Made by a program: the position numbers and the translations under genes. A DNA stretch of 64,000 bases from an uncultured Flavobacteriales bacterium (GTDB taxonomy: Bacteria > Bacteroidota > Bacteroidia > Flavobacteriales_D > Sanyastnellaceae). Below the pieces are notes generated by a model that saw nothing but the letters and a program-made list of their open reading frames with translations, made no database searches and was not told the DNA's origin. The stretch covers positions 49,666 through 113,665 of the forward strand of contig CALJFZ010000009.1 of NCBI GenBank assembly GCA_938074325.1, in the 5' to 3' direction. This document shows, in pieces, positions 1 to 8,505 of this stretch. Position 1 is the first letter of the stretch, and each line of letters opens with the position of its first letter.

Positions 1-117
1 GTCCAATGAGTCCGCGCCCAAATCGTTGGTGAAGCTTGCAGACAAGTTCACTTCTCCTGCATCAACTCCCAACTTATCGACGATAATCGCCGTGACTTTT
101 TCTTGAATATCAGACAT
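1..117 (-). CDS. acpP: Acyl carrier protein, N-terminal part (runs off the window)
   Basis: The reverse strand from 117 encodes 39 residues beginning [19 protein letters not shown] and reaching LGADSLD at the window edge. DSL is the acyl carrier protein motif whose Ser receives 4'-phosphopantetheine; the loaded protein carries acyl chains in fatty acid synthesis. The N-terminal helix and the spacing to DSL are those of a normal bacterial AcpP, so only the C-terminal half is missing, because of the window boundary. The 85 bases between this start and the upstream deiodinase-like gene hold no other gene and probably its promoter; TACTTTG lies about 30 bases upstream of the start. Confidence 0.93.
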   Translation of the reverse strand, partial: MSDIQEKVTAIIVDKLGVDAGEVNLSASFTNDLGADSLD

Positions 118-202
118 AGCTTAGCTGTTTATCGGGGCGCAAAGTAATCACATCCTTTTGGAACATGAGCCCTTTTCTAAAAACTTTTCTCCAATCGCAG
201 TG

Positions 203-892
203 TTAATGGGCCTCTTCTAATCCGTATTCCGAAGCGATTTCATCCCAACCTTTTCGCTGAATATCAGGAACTTGACAGCCGTCGGCAGGGTATCCAACCG
301 GAATCAAGAGGTAGGCCTTTTCCTGTGCAGGCCGTCCCAGAATATCCGCCAAAAATCCCATAGGAGAGGGCGTATGGGTGAGGGTCGCGATGCCGCATTC
401 ATGCAAAGCAGCGAGCAACATACCGCATGCGATTCCCACTGATTCTTGCACGTAATAATGCTGGGCTTTCCCAGATGAAACCGAAGCATCAGGCGACCAA
501 GAAGAACGGAAAACAGCAATGAGCGCAGGAGCTTCCTCCAAATGCGGTTTGAGATGATCCGTACCAAATGGTTTTAAATCGTCTATCCACGCTTCGTTCA
601 TGCGCCCGTGGTAGTTCTCGTACTCCTCCTTCTCCGCAGCCTCTCGAATGCGTCGCTTGACTTCAGTATCCGTGATGAGGCAAAAATGCCAAGGTTGCTT
701 GTGCGCGCCTGATGGAGCCGTACCGGCCGCCAAAATGCACTTTCTGAGCACATCCATGGGCAACGGTTCAGTAGAAAAATGCCTCACCGTTCTGCGTTTT
801 TGAAACCGCTTCAATGCCGTTTCCGCCGCAGCCTCCATTTGGGCTTCATCCAATCGCTGGAAATCCAATGGGATGTGTGGCGCGCCTTCCAT
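203..892 (-). CDS. Nitroreductase-fold flavoprotein, iodotyrosine-deiodinase-like
   Basis: 229 residues of the FMN-dependent nitroreductase fold. The segment RRTVRHFSTEPLPMDVLRKC followed by AGTAPSGAHKQPW closely matches iodotyrosine deiodinase (IYD, halotyrosine dehalogenase) rather than a generic nitroreductase. The IYD substrate lid uses Glu-Tyr-Lys (E157/Y161/K182 in human); here E90, Y94 and K115 fall at the same spacing (4 and 21 residues). The C-terminal LLIPVGYPADGCQVPDIQRK also fits IYD. The expected activity is reductive removal of halogen from halotyrosines with FMN, in the cytoplasm; bacterial homologues with this activity are known. The start codon overlaps the stop of the MlaF-like ATPase (TGATG), so it is the third gene of a coupled operon. 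The link to lipid transport is unexplained. Confidence 0.85.
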   Translation of the reverse strand: MEGAPHIPLDFQRLDEAQMEAAAETALKRFQKRRTVRHFSTEPLPMDVLRKCILAAGTAPSGAHKQPWHFCLITDTEVKRRIREAAEKEEYENYHGRMNEAWIDDLKPFGTDHLKPHLEEAPALIAVFRSSWSPDASVSSGKAQHYYVQESVGIACGMLLAALHECGIATLTHTPSPMGFLADILGRPAQEKAYLLIPVGYPADGCQVPDIQRKGWDEIASEYGLEEAH

Positions 893-1647
893 CAGTGACC
901 GGTTTTTCTGATTTTCCGCATGAGATCACTCGCGAAAACGAAGTCCTCCAATTCTTGGACACCGCCCCGCAACAACTCGGCCCGGTCACCCTGCCAACAG
1001 ATGCTCCCTTGGTGCACAAAATGTATGGTATCACTCGCCTCCATCACACTGTTCATATCGTGGGACACCACCACGGTGGTGATGCCATACTCAGCCGTAA
1101 TGTCTGAAATCAAATTGTCGATTACGATGGCCGTCTGGGGGTCCAGACCCGAATTGGGCTCATCGCAAAACAAGTATTTAGGATTCATGGCAATGGCCCG
1201 CGCAATGCCCACGCGTTTTTGCATACCCCCGCTGCACTCGGCTGGAAACCGGCCACTGGCATCGGAAAGTTCCACCCGCTCAAGGCAAGCCTCAGCGCGC
1301 TTCACACGTTCAGCATCGCTCATGTCGCTAAACATGCGCAGCGGGAACTCCACGTTTTCTTGAACCGTCATGCTGTCGAAAAGGGCTGAACCCTGAAAGA
1401 GCATGCCAATTTCTTGCCGAATGACCTTGCGCTCTTTTTGGCTCATCGCGGTGAAGTCCCGGCCGTCATAAATGACCCTTCCTCGGTCGGGCTCTATAAG
1501 TCCCACTGTGCACTTGGTCATGACACTCTTTCCGCTGCCGCTGCGGCCAATAACAAAATTGACCTTTCCGCGCTCAAAGGTGGCGTTGACGTCCTTCAAA
1601 ACATGGTGGTCGCCAAATGATTTGTCGAGGTTTTTCAGTTCGATCAT
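892..1647 (-). CDS. mlaF: ABC transporter ATPase, MlaF-like
   Basis: 251-residue ATP-binding subunit of an Mla/Ttg2-type phospholipid ABC transporter. Walker A GRSGSGKS lies at 34-41, the signature is CSGGMQKR, Walker B is YLFCDEPNSGLD and the switch His is in VVVSHD. The SGLDP wording after Walker B is typical of MlaF. I start at MIELKNLDKSF because its ATG overlaps the stop of the permease gene (TGATG); an in-frame start 20 codons upstream would lie inside the permease gene. It pairs with MlaE to move lipids between the inner membrane and a periplasmic MCE protein. No mlaD-type MCE gene is adjacent, which differs from E. coli. Confidence 0.93.
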   Translation of the reverse strand: MIELKNLDKSFGDHHVLKDVNATFERGKVNFVIGRSGSGKSVMTKCTVGLIEPDRGRVIYDGRDFTAMSQKERKVIRQEIGMLFQGSALFDSMTVQENVEFPLRMFSDMSDAERVKRAEACLERVELSDASGRFPAECSGGMQKRVGIARAIAMNPKYLFCDEPNSGLDPQTAIVIDNLISDITAEYGITTVVVSHDMNSVMEASDTIHFVHQGSICWQGDRAELLRGGVQELEDFVFASDLMRKIRKTGH

Positions 1648-2384
1648 CAGTTCAAAAGCAATTGAGTGAGGACCAAATTCGAGACCATGATGATTACCAC
1701 AGACCAAACCACCGCCTTGGTGCTGGACCTTCCAACTTCCAAAGCTCCACCTTCCGCATAATAACCGTGATAAGCTGAGACACTGGTCAAGATGAACCCA
1801 AAAACGACTGTTTTTGTCAAGGCATACACCACGTCGAAGACCCGGAAATCGACCTGCATGCCGTACTCAAAGTCCGCCAACGGGCTGAGTCCAGTCGCTA
1901 CACCAATCCAAGCACCGGCACCAACGCCCAGGACCATGCTCAAAACGACCAAGAATGGTACGATGAATACGCCTGCCACCACCTTCGGCAGAATCAAGTA
2001 ACCTGCACTGTTTACGCCCATGATGTCCAGCGCGTCAATTTGCTCTGTGACGCGCATGGTGCCAATCTGTGAGGCAATGTTGGAGCCGACCTTTCCCGCC
2101 AAAATGACCGGGATCAAGGTGGGTGAAAACTCCAAAATCATGGTTTGACGCACGGTGAACCCAATAGTGTAAACGGGAATCCAACCGCCGATTTGGTGCG
2201 CAGTTTGCAGGCAAATCACCGCTCCCATGAAAATGCTGAGCAAGGCCACGATCCCGACAGACTGCAATCCAATGGACTCCAATTCAGTCATCAAGAGCTC
2301 CTTGAAAACGCCGAACTTTTCGGGCCGACGAACACTCTTCGCCAACAACCGCATGTAGCGGCCGATATGATACATCCAGCGCAT
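1647..2384 (-). CDS. mlaE: ABC transporter permease, MlaE family
   Basis: 245-residue inner-membrane permease of the MlaE (DUF140) family. It has an amphipathic N-terminal segment, then hydrophobic segments near residues 40-60, 75-90, 140-170, 190-210 and 225-243, with the conserved block GKVGSNIASQIGTMRVTEQI followed by DALDIMGV. Family members dimerise and with two MlaF subunits form the core of the lipid transporter that maintains outer-membrane asymmetry. First gene of the mlaE-mlaF-deiodinase operon; TACCTTAG, a near match to the Bacteroidota -7 box, ends four bases before the ATG on this strand. Confidence 0.93.
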   Translation of the reverse strand: MRWMYHIGRYMRLLAKSVRRPEKFGVFKELLMTELESIGLQSVGIVALLSIFMGAVICLQTAHQIGGWIPVYTIGFTVRQTMILEFSPTLIPVILAGKVGSNIASQIGTMRVTEQIDALDIMGVNSAGYLILPKVVAGVFIVPFLVVLSMVLGVGAGAWIGVATGLSPLADFEYGMQVDFRVFDVVYALTKTVVFGFILTSVSAYHGYYAEGGALEVGRSSTKAVVWSVVIIMVSNLVLTQLLLN

Positions 2385-2388
2385 GATG

Positions 2389-2416
2389 CTAAGGTAGGGG
2401 TCAGTTTGTATTTTCG
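2389..2416. promoter_or_regulatory. Divergent -7 boxes between mlaE and the small lipoprotein
   Basis: On the minus strand TACCTTAG (2389-2396) lies four bases before the mlaE ATG. On the plus strand TATTTTCG (2409-2416) lies six bases before the lipoprotein ATG. Both approximate TAnnTTTG and would give almost leaderless transcripts. No clear -33 TTTG is seen for either. Confidence 0.4.
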
Positions 2417-2422
2417 CGGTGC

Positions 2423-2593
2423 ATGTTAGCCAAACACATCAAGACTCTCGGGTTCGCTTTGTGCGTCCTCGCACTTCAGGCATGCGGCTCGCAGCGCGGT
2501 CACCGCGATTGCAACTGCCCGCAATGGTCTGAAACCGAAACGCCCGCCAACGCAATTACCTCTGCTCCTGCCGATTGGCATTCCCAACCATGA
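2423..2593 (+). CDS. 56-residue lipoprotein, unknown function
   Basis: Short gene, not assigned to a family. The reading frame starts MLAKHIKTLGFALCVLALQA and gives Cys21 in a good lipobox (LQAC), then SQRGHRDCNCPQWSETE with a CNC pair, and ends DWHSQP. The first 20 residues are a normal signal peptide II, so the mature product would be a 36-residue lipid-anchored peptide. Its TGA overlaps the ATG of the next gene (ATGA), which argues for a real, translationally coupled gene, and a -7-like TATTTTCG sits six bases upstream. Partner and function cannot be read from the sequence. Confidence 0.7.
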   Translation: MLAKHIKTLGFALCVLALQACGSQRGHRDCNCPQWSETETPANAITSAPADWHSQP

Positions 2594-3696
2594 GTTCAAA
2601 CCAAAACACCTACGCGGTCATCATGGCCGGCGGAATTGGCAGTCGTTTCTGGCCCATGAGCAAGGAATCTCGGCCGAAGCAATTCCTGGACATCCTAGGC
2701 ACCGGTCGCTCGTTGATTCAAATGACATTTGATCGACTCGCTCGCCTGGTCCCCGCAGAGAACATCCTTGTGGTGACGCAAGAACGCTACCGCGAATTGG
2801 TTGCAGAACATCTGCCTCAGCTTCCGAGTGAGAACACCCTGTGCGAACCGTTCATGCGCAACACGGCGCCCTGCATAGCTTACGCGAACCACTGGATTGC
2901 CAACAAAGCAGGCGCCGATGCCGCAGACGCAGCGGTCATTGTTGCTCCGTCTGACCACTTGATCCTGAAAGAAGATGACTTCCTCGAGATCGCCCAAGTC
3001 GCATTGAACCACACCCGGGAAACCACCCACCTGGTCACGCTCGGCATTCACCCCTCCCGGCCGGACACCGGATACGGGTACATCCAATTCGAAGACTTAC
3101 CAAACGTCGACGACCAGCGAATTCGGATGGTCAAAACCTTCACGGAAAAGCCCCAATTGGAATTGGCAGAGCAGTTCCTCGCTTCGGGAGACTTCTACTG
3201 GAATTCAGGCATCTTCATCTGGAGCTTGGCCAACATCACATCCGCTTTCGAAGCGCATTTACCAGAGATGCAAGGACTCTTTGAAGAGCATGCAGCTGAT
3301 TTTGCTACCGAGCGTGAGGCTGCCACCATTCGAGGCATCTATGGGGAGTGTGAAAATATCTCCATTGACTATGGCATCATGGAGAAGGCGCCCAATGTAG
3401 CAGTAGTCCTTTCCGATTTTGGCTGGAGCGACTTGGGCACATGGGGGTCGTTGCACGAGAAATTGCCCCAAGACGCCAACGGCAATGGAAGCGCAGGCGT
3501 TTCCCTCGAAATCACCGATGCCGAAGGCAATGTGGTCGTAAGTGACGCCACTGCCGGAAAGAAGCTCGTTGCCTTGCGGGGCTTGGACAACTTCATTGTA
3601 GTGGACACCCAAGATGCCCTGCTGATCTGCCCGAAGGCGGAAGAACAGTGGATCAAGCAACTCGTTACCCAAATGAAAGCGGGCAAGCAGAAGTAA
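2590..3696 (+). CDS. manC: Mannose-1-phosphate guanylyltransferase
   Basis: 368 residues. Makes GDP-mannose from mannose-1-phosphate and GTP, in the cytoplasm, for surface polysaccharide or glycan synthesis. The nucleotide-binding signature GGIGSRFWPMS followed by ESRPKQFLD lies near the N-terminus, VAPSDH gives the metal-binding Asp, and FTEKP and WNSGIFIW follow in family order. It is the short single-domain form without the C-terminal mannose-6-phosphate isomerase domain. The chosen ATG at 2590 overlaps the stop of the small lipoprotein; a TTG five codons upstream is in frame but less likely. Confidence 0.95.
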   Translation: MSSNQNTYAVIMAGGIGSRFWPMSKESRPKQFLDILGTGRSLIQMTFDRLARLVPAENILVVTQERYRELVAEHLPQLPSENTLCEPFMRNTAPCIAYANHWIANKAGADAADAAVIVAPSDHLILKEDDFLEIAQVALNHTRETTHLVTLGIHPSRPDTGYGYIQFEDLPNVDDQRIRMVKTFTEKPQLELAEQFLASGDFYWNSGIFIWSLANITSAFEAHLPEMQGLFEEHAADFATEREAATIRGIYGECENISIDYGIMEKAPNVAVVLSDFGWSDLGTWGSLHEKLPQDANGNGSAGVSLEITDAEGNVVVSDATAGKKLVALRGLDNFIVVDTQDALLICPKAEEQWIKQLVTQMKAGKQK

Positions 3697-3705
3697 TCCG
3701 CAGGC

Positions 3706-5100
3706 TTAGCGTCCAGTCATGTTGGCGGGCACGACCCACGCGTCGTACTCCTCCTCTGTCAGGTAGCCGGTAGCCAAGGCTGCCTGCTTCAATGTCGTTC
3801 CTTCGGTGTGGGCTTTGTTGGCGATTTCAGCCGCCTTGTAGTAGCCGATTTTGGTGTTGAGTGCGGTTACGAGCATGAGGCTGTTCTGCACCAATTCATC
3901 GATTCTGCGGTGGTTGGGCTCGATGCCTTCCACGCAGTGTTCGCTGAACGAGGCACAGGCATCTCCTATCAAGCGAGCGCTCTCCAGGATGTTGCGTGCC
4001 ATCATGGGCTTGAACACATTGAGTTCGTAGTGGCCTTGCGCCCCGCCTACTGCCACCGCAACATCGTTGCCCATCACCTGTGCACAAACCATGGTCACCG
4101 CTTCGCACTGAGTAGGATTCACCTTTCCGGGCATGATGCTGGAACCTGGCTCGTTGGCCGGGATGATGATTTCACCGATGCCCGATCGAGGACCGGAGGC
4201 CATCAGGCGAATGTCGTTGGCGATTTTGTTCAAGCTCACGGCCAATTGACGCAGCGCTCCATGGGTTTCAACGATCGCGTCGTGCGCGGCAAGTGCCTCG
4301 AATTTGTTCTCAGCCGTGACGAATGGCAAACCGGTCAATTCCGCAATGTGCTCCGCCACGCGAACGGCATAGCCGTCGGGCGTGTTGATTCCGGTTCCCA
4401 CCGCCGTCCCACCCAATGCCAATTCGCTCAAGTGCGCCATGGAATTGTGCAAAGCTTTCAACCCAAAATTCAACTGTGCGACGTAGCCACTGAACTCCTG
4501 CCCCAAGGTCAAGGGTGTCGCGTCCATAAGGTGTGTGCGGCCGATTTTGACCACGTCCGCAAACGCTTCGGCCTTGGCCTGCAAGGCATCGCGCAGTCGC
4601 TCAACGCCTGGAATGGACGTCTCCACGATGACCTTGTATGCGGCAATGTGCATGGCCGTGGGGAACGTGTCATTGGATGACTGCGACTTGTTGACGTCGT
4701 CGTTGGGATGAACGGGCTTATCGCCTTCCCCCAAGGTCCCTCCGTTGATGATGTGAGCTCGGTTGGCCACCACCTCGTTTACGTTCATGTTGGACTGGGT
4801 GCCGGAACCTGTTTGCCATACAACCAGGGGAAACTGATCTGCCCACTGGCCCGTGATGATCTCGTCACACGCCTGGGCAATCAGGTCGCGCTTTAGCGGG
4901 TCCAGCCCCCCCAACTCCGCATTGGTTAAGGCCGCCGCTTTCTTCAGGTAGGCAAACGCTTCGACAATTTCCCGTGGCATGGAAGCCGAAGGACCGATTT
5001 TGAAGTTGTTGCGCGAACGTTCCGTTTGCGGACCCCACAGCGCTTCAGCGGGCACGTTAACCTCGCCGATGGTGTCTTTCTCAATGCGAAATGCACTCAT
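3706..5100 (-). CDS. fumC: Fumarate hydratase, class II
   Basis: 464 residues, the normal size for class II fumarase. Interconverts fumarate and malate in the TCA cycle. The superfamily signature [15 protein letters not shown] lies near residue 317, preceded by the [10 protein letters not shown] block; upstream [16 protein letters not shown] and [20 protein letters not shown] match the other two conserved regions of the argininosuccinase/fumarase fold. The GSGTQSNMN wording separates it from aspartase and adenylosuccinate lyase. Converges with manC, with nine bases between the stops. It follows prfB on the same strand after only four bases and may be co-transcribed. Confidence 0.96.
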   Translation of the reverse strand: MSAFRIEKDTIGEVNVPAEALWGPQTERSRNNFKIGPSASMPREIVEAFAYLKKAAALTNAELGGLDPLKRDLIAQACDEIITGQWADQFPLVVWQTGSGTQSNMNVNEVVANRAHIINGGTLGEGDKPVHPNDDVNKSQSSNDTFPTAMHIAAYKVIVETSIPGVERLRDALQAKAEAFADVVKIGRTHLMDATPLTLGQEFSGYVAQLNFGLKALHNSMAHLSELALGGTAVGTGINTPDGYAVRVAEHIAELTGLPFVTAENKFEALAAHDAIVETHGALRQLAVSLNKIANDIRLMASGPRSGIGEIIIPANEPGSSIMPGKVNPTQCEAVTMVCAQVMGNDVAVAVGGAQGHYELNVFKPMMARNILESARLIGDACASFSEHCVEGIEPNHRRIDELVQNSLMLVTALNTKIGYYKAAEIANKAHTEGTTLKQAALATGYLTEEEYDAWVVPANMTGR

Positions 5101-5104
5101 TTTC

Positions 5105-6214
5105 TTAAGCTTGTTCTGATTGTTTTGCTCCCGACCCCGCCTGCATTAGGAACGCCTTGAGGAAGCCTTCGATGTCGCCGTTCATGACGGCATCGACATT
5201 GGACGTTTCGTGGTTGGTTCGGACGTCCTTGACCATTTTGTATGGCTGCATGACATACGAACGAATTTGCGAGCCCCACTCAATTTTTTTCTTACCGGCC
5301 TCGATCTCTGCGCGGGCTTCGTTGCGCTTGGCCAATTCAATTTCGAACAACTGCGACTTCAGCAATTGCATGGCCTTTTCTTTGTTGCCCAACTGGCTTC
5401 GTGTCTCCGTGTTATCAATGACGATTCCGGTCGGCGCGTGCCGCACGCGAACCCCGGTTTCCACCTTGTTTACGTTCTGACCACCGGCTCCGCCTGAACG
5501 GAAGGTTTCCCAAGTGATGTCTGCAGGGTTGACCTCGATTTCAATGCTATCGTCTACGAGAGGATACACGTAAACGGAGACGAACGACGTGTGCCGACGG
5601 GCCTGGCTATCGAACGGGCTGATGCGCACCAGCCGGTGCACCCCGTTTTCGCCTTTGAGCATGCCGAAGGCAAATTCCCCCTCAAACTCGAGGGTGACTT
5701 GCTTGATTCCAGCGACATCGCCCTCTTGCAAATCCAGCTCCTTGACTTTGAAGTTGGCATTGTCCCCGTACATCTTGTACATGCGCATCAGCATCGATGC
5801 CCAGTCGCAACTCTCTGTTCCACCGGCCCCCGAGGTAATCTGCATGATGGCGTTCAGGTTGTCCTCTTCGGCGCTCAGCATGTTCTTGAATTCCAATTCC
5901 TCCACAGCGACGGCAGCAGCATCGTAGGCTTCTTGCGCCTCGGATTCTTCCGCTTCACCCGCCTTCATGAACTCAAATAGCACCTGTGCATCGTCGAGCG
6001 AAGAGAGGCAGCCGTCAAAACTCTGCGTCCACGATTTGAGTGTTCGCAGCTTTTTCATCACCAGCTCGGCCTCTTTCGAATTGTTCCAAAACTCGGGGTC
6101 TTGCGTGCGCTTCTCTTCCTCGGCAATTTCGATGCGCTTGGCATCGATGGCCAAATAACCTTTGAGGGCATCCACCCGCGTTCGCAGCGCGTTGAGTTGG
6201 TCAATCGTAATCAT
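5105..6214 (-). CDS. prfB: Peptide chain release factor 2
   Basis: 369 residues. Recognises UAA and UGA and triggers peptide release on the ribosome. The SPF codon-recognition motif (RISPFDSQ) is near residue 198 and the catalytic GGQ ([14 protein letters not shown]) near 245. Many prfB genes carry a programmed +1 frameshift around codon 25; here the region reads [12 protein letters not shown] in one open frame with no TGA, so that autoregulation is absent. The ATG at 6214 is preferred to a TTG three codons upstream because TAAATTTG, a perfect -7 box, sits just before it. Confidence 0.96.
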   Translation of the reverse strand: MITIDQLNALRTRVDALKGYLAIDAKRIEIAEEEKRTQDPEFWNNSKEAELVMKKLRTLKSWTQSFDGCLSSLDDAQVLFEFMKAGEAEESEAQEAYDAAAVAVEELEFKNMLSAEEDNLNAIMQITSGAGGTESCDWASMLMRMYKMYGDNANFKVKELDLQEGDVAGIKQVTLEFEGEFAFGMLKGENGVHRLVRISPFDSQARRHTSFVSVYVYPLVDDSIEIEVNPADITWETFRSGGAGGQNVNKVETGVRVRHAPTGIVIDNTETRSQLGNKEKAMQLLKSQLFEIELAKRNEARAEIEAGKKKIEWGSQIRSYVMQPYKMVKDVRTNHETSNVDAVMNGDIEGFLKAFLMQAGSGAKQSEQA

Positions 6215-6220
6215 GCGGTG

Positions 6221-6228
6221 CAAATTTA
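6221..6228 (-). promoter_or_regulatory. -7 box of prfB
   Basis: TAAATTTG on the minus strand, an exact match to TAnnTTTG, six bases before the prfB ATG and directly after the recX stop. A transcript from here would have almost no 5' leader. No convincing -33 TTTG is seen at the expected distance. Confidence 0.6.
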
Positions 6229-6230
6229 AC

Positions 6231-6671
6231 TCAGCGCCCCTCTGCTTCTTCGATGCCCCTCAAGATGTCATTCACACTGAATCCCCGAGATGCTAAAAAG
6301 CGAATGACTTTTTCCCGGTTGTTGGCGAGGTCCTCCTTTCTCCGTTGAATGAGGTGCGCCAAAATTTCTTGAAAGGTTGATTCGGGGAAATTCGCCACGG
6401 CTTGCTGGGCACGTGTGCCCGAAAACCCTTTGGCTCGCAGGCCCTGAACGATTTTTCTCGGCCCCCACGATTTGTGTTCGGCATGGGTCCTTACGTACGA
6501 AGCCAAAAATCGATCATCCGAAAGAAAATCCTCCTTGGATAGCGACTCAACTATATGATTTACAGTTGTTTTGTCCGAAATGTACGGGCGCAACTTTTGC
6601 TCCACATCCCACGTACACCGCTCCCGTAGGCTGCACCACCTGCGCATTTTTTCCAACCACTCCTCGTACAT
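6231..6671 (-). CDS. recX: Regulatory protein RecX
   Basis: 146 residues. RecX modulates RecA filaments. The protein shows the three-helix tandem repeats of the family: a first repeat with RRWCSLRERCTWDVEQKL, a second with LSDDRFLASYVRTHAEHKSWGPRKI (the conserved D-D-R-F-A-Y and G-I pattern) and a third ending REKVIRFLASRGFSVNDI. I start at the ATG for MYEEWLEK; a TTG seven codons upstream is also open. recA is not in the window. prfB starts 17 bases downstream. Confidence 0.88.
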   Translation of the reverse strand: MYEEWLEKMRRWCSLRERCTWDVEQKLRPYISDKTTVNHIVESLSKEDFLSDDRFLASYVRTHAEHKSWGPRKIVQGLRAKGFSGTRAQQAVANFPESTFQEILAHLIQRRKEDLANNREKVIRFLASRGFSVNDILRGIEEAEGR

Positions 6672-6754
6672 GATGGGGTGAAATTGGGTCAAAATGCCGG
6701 GAAAACAAGGCTATACACGATATTTGCAATCCGAAAATCTAAAAGCGTCGACCC

Positions 6755-8491
6755 ATGAGGTCAGAGATCTTGCCCCGTATTCAAAGTTTGCTTGCCCAAG
6801 AAGATTTGGAAAGCATCCGCGTGGAAATGCGTGAAGCCATCGAGCAGTTCCGAACCCTGACCCAGGAAGAGGTCCGGAAGCAACGAGAAGCTTGGGCCGC
6901 ATCGTCCAAGGAACCAGACGCCGTCTTCGAATACGAAGCGGCGCCTGAAGAAGCTGCTTTTGAAGAGGCGGTATCGGCGTTCAAGGAGCGCGAAAAAGCT
7001 TGGAGGAAGCAAGTAGCCGACGAGCAGCGCGCCAACCTCGAGAAGAAGCAGGCCATGCTCGAACGCCTCCGGCACACGATTCAGGAGGAAGAAAACATTG
7101 GCGCGGCCTTCGCAGTTTTCAATGAAGTGCGCGAGGCGTGGGGAGAGGTAGGCGATGTTCCCGGTGACCAATACAAAGAGGTTCACGACCAATACTACCG
7201 ACTGCAAGACGAGTTCTTCTACAACATTAATATTTACAAAGAACTCAAGGACCACGACCTCAAAGTCAACCTGAAGAAAAAGGAAGACCTCATCGAAGCT
7301 GCGAAAGGATTGGCCAGTGTCGATTCCTTGAATGAACGGCAAAAACAAGCCCGTGTGCTCCAAAAGCAGTGGATGGACGTCGGTCCTTCTCCCCGAGAGA
7401 ACTACAAAGATTTGGCTGATTCCTTCTTCGGAATCATCCGCCCGATTTTCGACGAAGTAAAGGCGCACTATGACGAAGTCCGAGCCACGTTTAAAGTCAA
7501 TGCGGAAGCAAAAACCGCACTGATCGAGAAACTCCGAGGCGTCGTAGCCGAAGAGGTCGAAGCGTCCCACGAAGCTTGGCAAGCGGCCACCAAGGTCGTT
7601 TTGGACTTGCAGAAAGAATGGAAAACCACTGGCTTTGCCGGCAAGGAACACAACGAACCATTGTGGGGACAATTCCGCGAATTGGCCGACGTCTTTTTCG
7701 GAAAAAAGCAACTCTTCTACGACGCTCAGAAAGAGGTGAGCAACAAGTTCAAGGCAGAAAAATTGGCCTTGATTGAAGAGGCTGAATCGCTTTCAACGAG
7801 CACGAACTGGCGAGAGGATGCGCCCAAAATGATGGACCTGCAAAAGCGCTGGAAGAGCGTTGGAGCGTGTGCTCCACGTGATGAGCAGAAGCTCTGGCGT
7901 AGTTTCCGCAAGGCACAGGACACCTTCTTCAATGCACGCAAAGCCCAGATGGCCGGCAAGATTGAAGAAGAGAAGGAAAACCTCAAGCAGAAGAAAGCCC
8001 TCATTGAGGAAATCAAATGGTACGCACTTACCGGAAAACGAAAGGATGACTTGGATGCCTTAAAAGCGTTTTCTGTGCGTTGGAATGCCATCGGCTTCAT
8101 CCCCAGAAAGTCACTTGATTCCGTCATGGAGGCCTACCGCACGGCGATGGACGGCCACTACGATGCCCTCAGCGCGCAGAAGTCAGAACGCGCAATGGAG
8201 ACCTACAAACAGCGCGTCGATAATTTGATGGAGGCCGACGCGCAGGGCATTCGCAGAGAGCAGCGCATCTTGCGAGAGAAATTGGACCGCTTGATGGGTC
8301 GGATCAACAAGACCGAAGAGAACTTGGAGCGTTTTACAGGCAAAGGTGCCGAGAGCATCCGAAGCCAGTACGAAAAGTCCATGGCCGCTGACCGGAAAGA
8401 AGTCGACGACATCAAGGCGAAATTGAAAATGCTCCGACAAGCCGCACAAAAACCGGAGGCTGATACCCCCGCTGACGGCGAAGCATCGTAA
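6755..8491 (+). CDS. DUF349 repeat coiled-coil protein
   Basis: 578 residues, cytoplasmic, highly charged and predicted almost entirely helical. Several DUF349 units of about 70-80 residues can be recognised by a recurring W-x-x-(V/T/I)-G core: LQKQWMDVGPSPRE, LQKEWKTTGFAGKE, LQKRWKSVGACAPRDE and FSVRWNAIGFIPRK, each followed by a conserved aromatic FF pair and a K-rich helix. The N-terminal 60 residues are acidic and variable. DUF349 proteins of this size are widespread in Bacteroidota and have no agreed biochemical function. Divergent from recX; convergent with the deacetylase with 14 bases between. Confidence 0.85.
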   Translation: MRSEILPRIQSLLAQEDLESIRVEMREAIEQFRTLTQEEVRKQREAWAASSKEPDAVFEYEAAPEEAAFEEAVSAFKEREKAWRKQVADEQRANLEKKQAMLERLRHTIQEEENIGAAFAVFNEVREAWGEVGDVPGDQYKEVHDQYYRLQDEFFYNINIYKELKDHDLKVNLKKKEDLIEAAKGLASVDSLNERQKQARVLQKQWMDVGPSPRENYKDLADSFFGIIRPIFDEVKAHYDEVRATFKVNAEAKTALIEKLRGVVAEEVEASHEAWQAATKVVLDLQKEWKTTGFAGKEHNEPLWGQFRELADVFFGKKQLFYDAQKEVSNKFKAEKLALIEEAESLSTSTNWREDAPKMMDLQKRWKSVGACAPRDEQKLWRSFRKAQDTFFNARKAQMAGKIEEEKENLKQKKALIEEIKWYALTGKRKDDLDALKAFSVRWNAIGFIPRKSLDSVMEAYRTAMDGHYDALSAQKSERAMETYKQRVDNLMEADAQGIRREQRILREKLDRLMGRINKTEENLERFTGKGAESIRSQYEKSMAADRKEVDDIKAKLKMLRQAAQKPEADTPADGEAS

Positions 8492-8505
8492 CACCCTTCA
8501 GGCCT

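Noticed and set aside
203..2422. Search for an MCE/MlaD gene with mlaE and mlaF
   Set aside because: The neighbours are the deiodinase-like gene and the divergent lipoprotein gene; no MCE protein is encoded in the window next to them.
6761..7711. 316-codon minus-strand frame within the DUF349 gene
   Set aside because: Phe/Leu/Val-rich translation typical of reversed Glu/Lys codons; no start signals or homology words.
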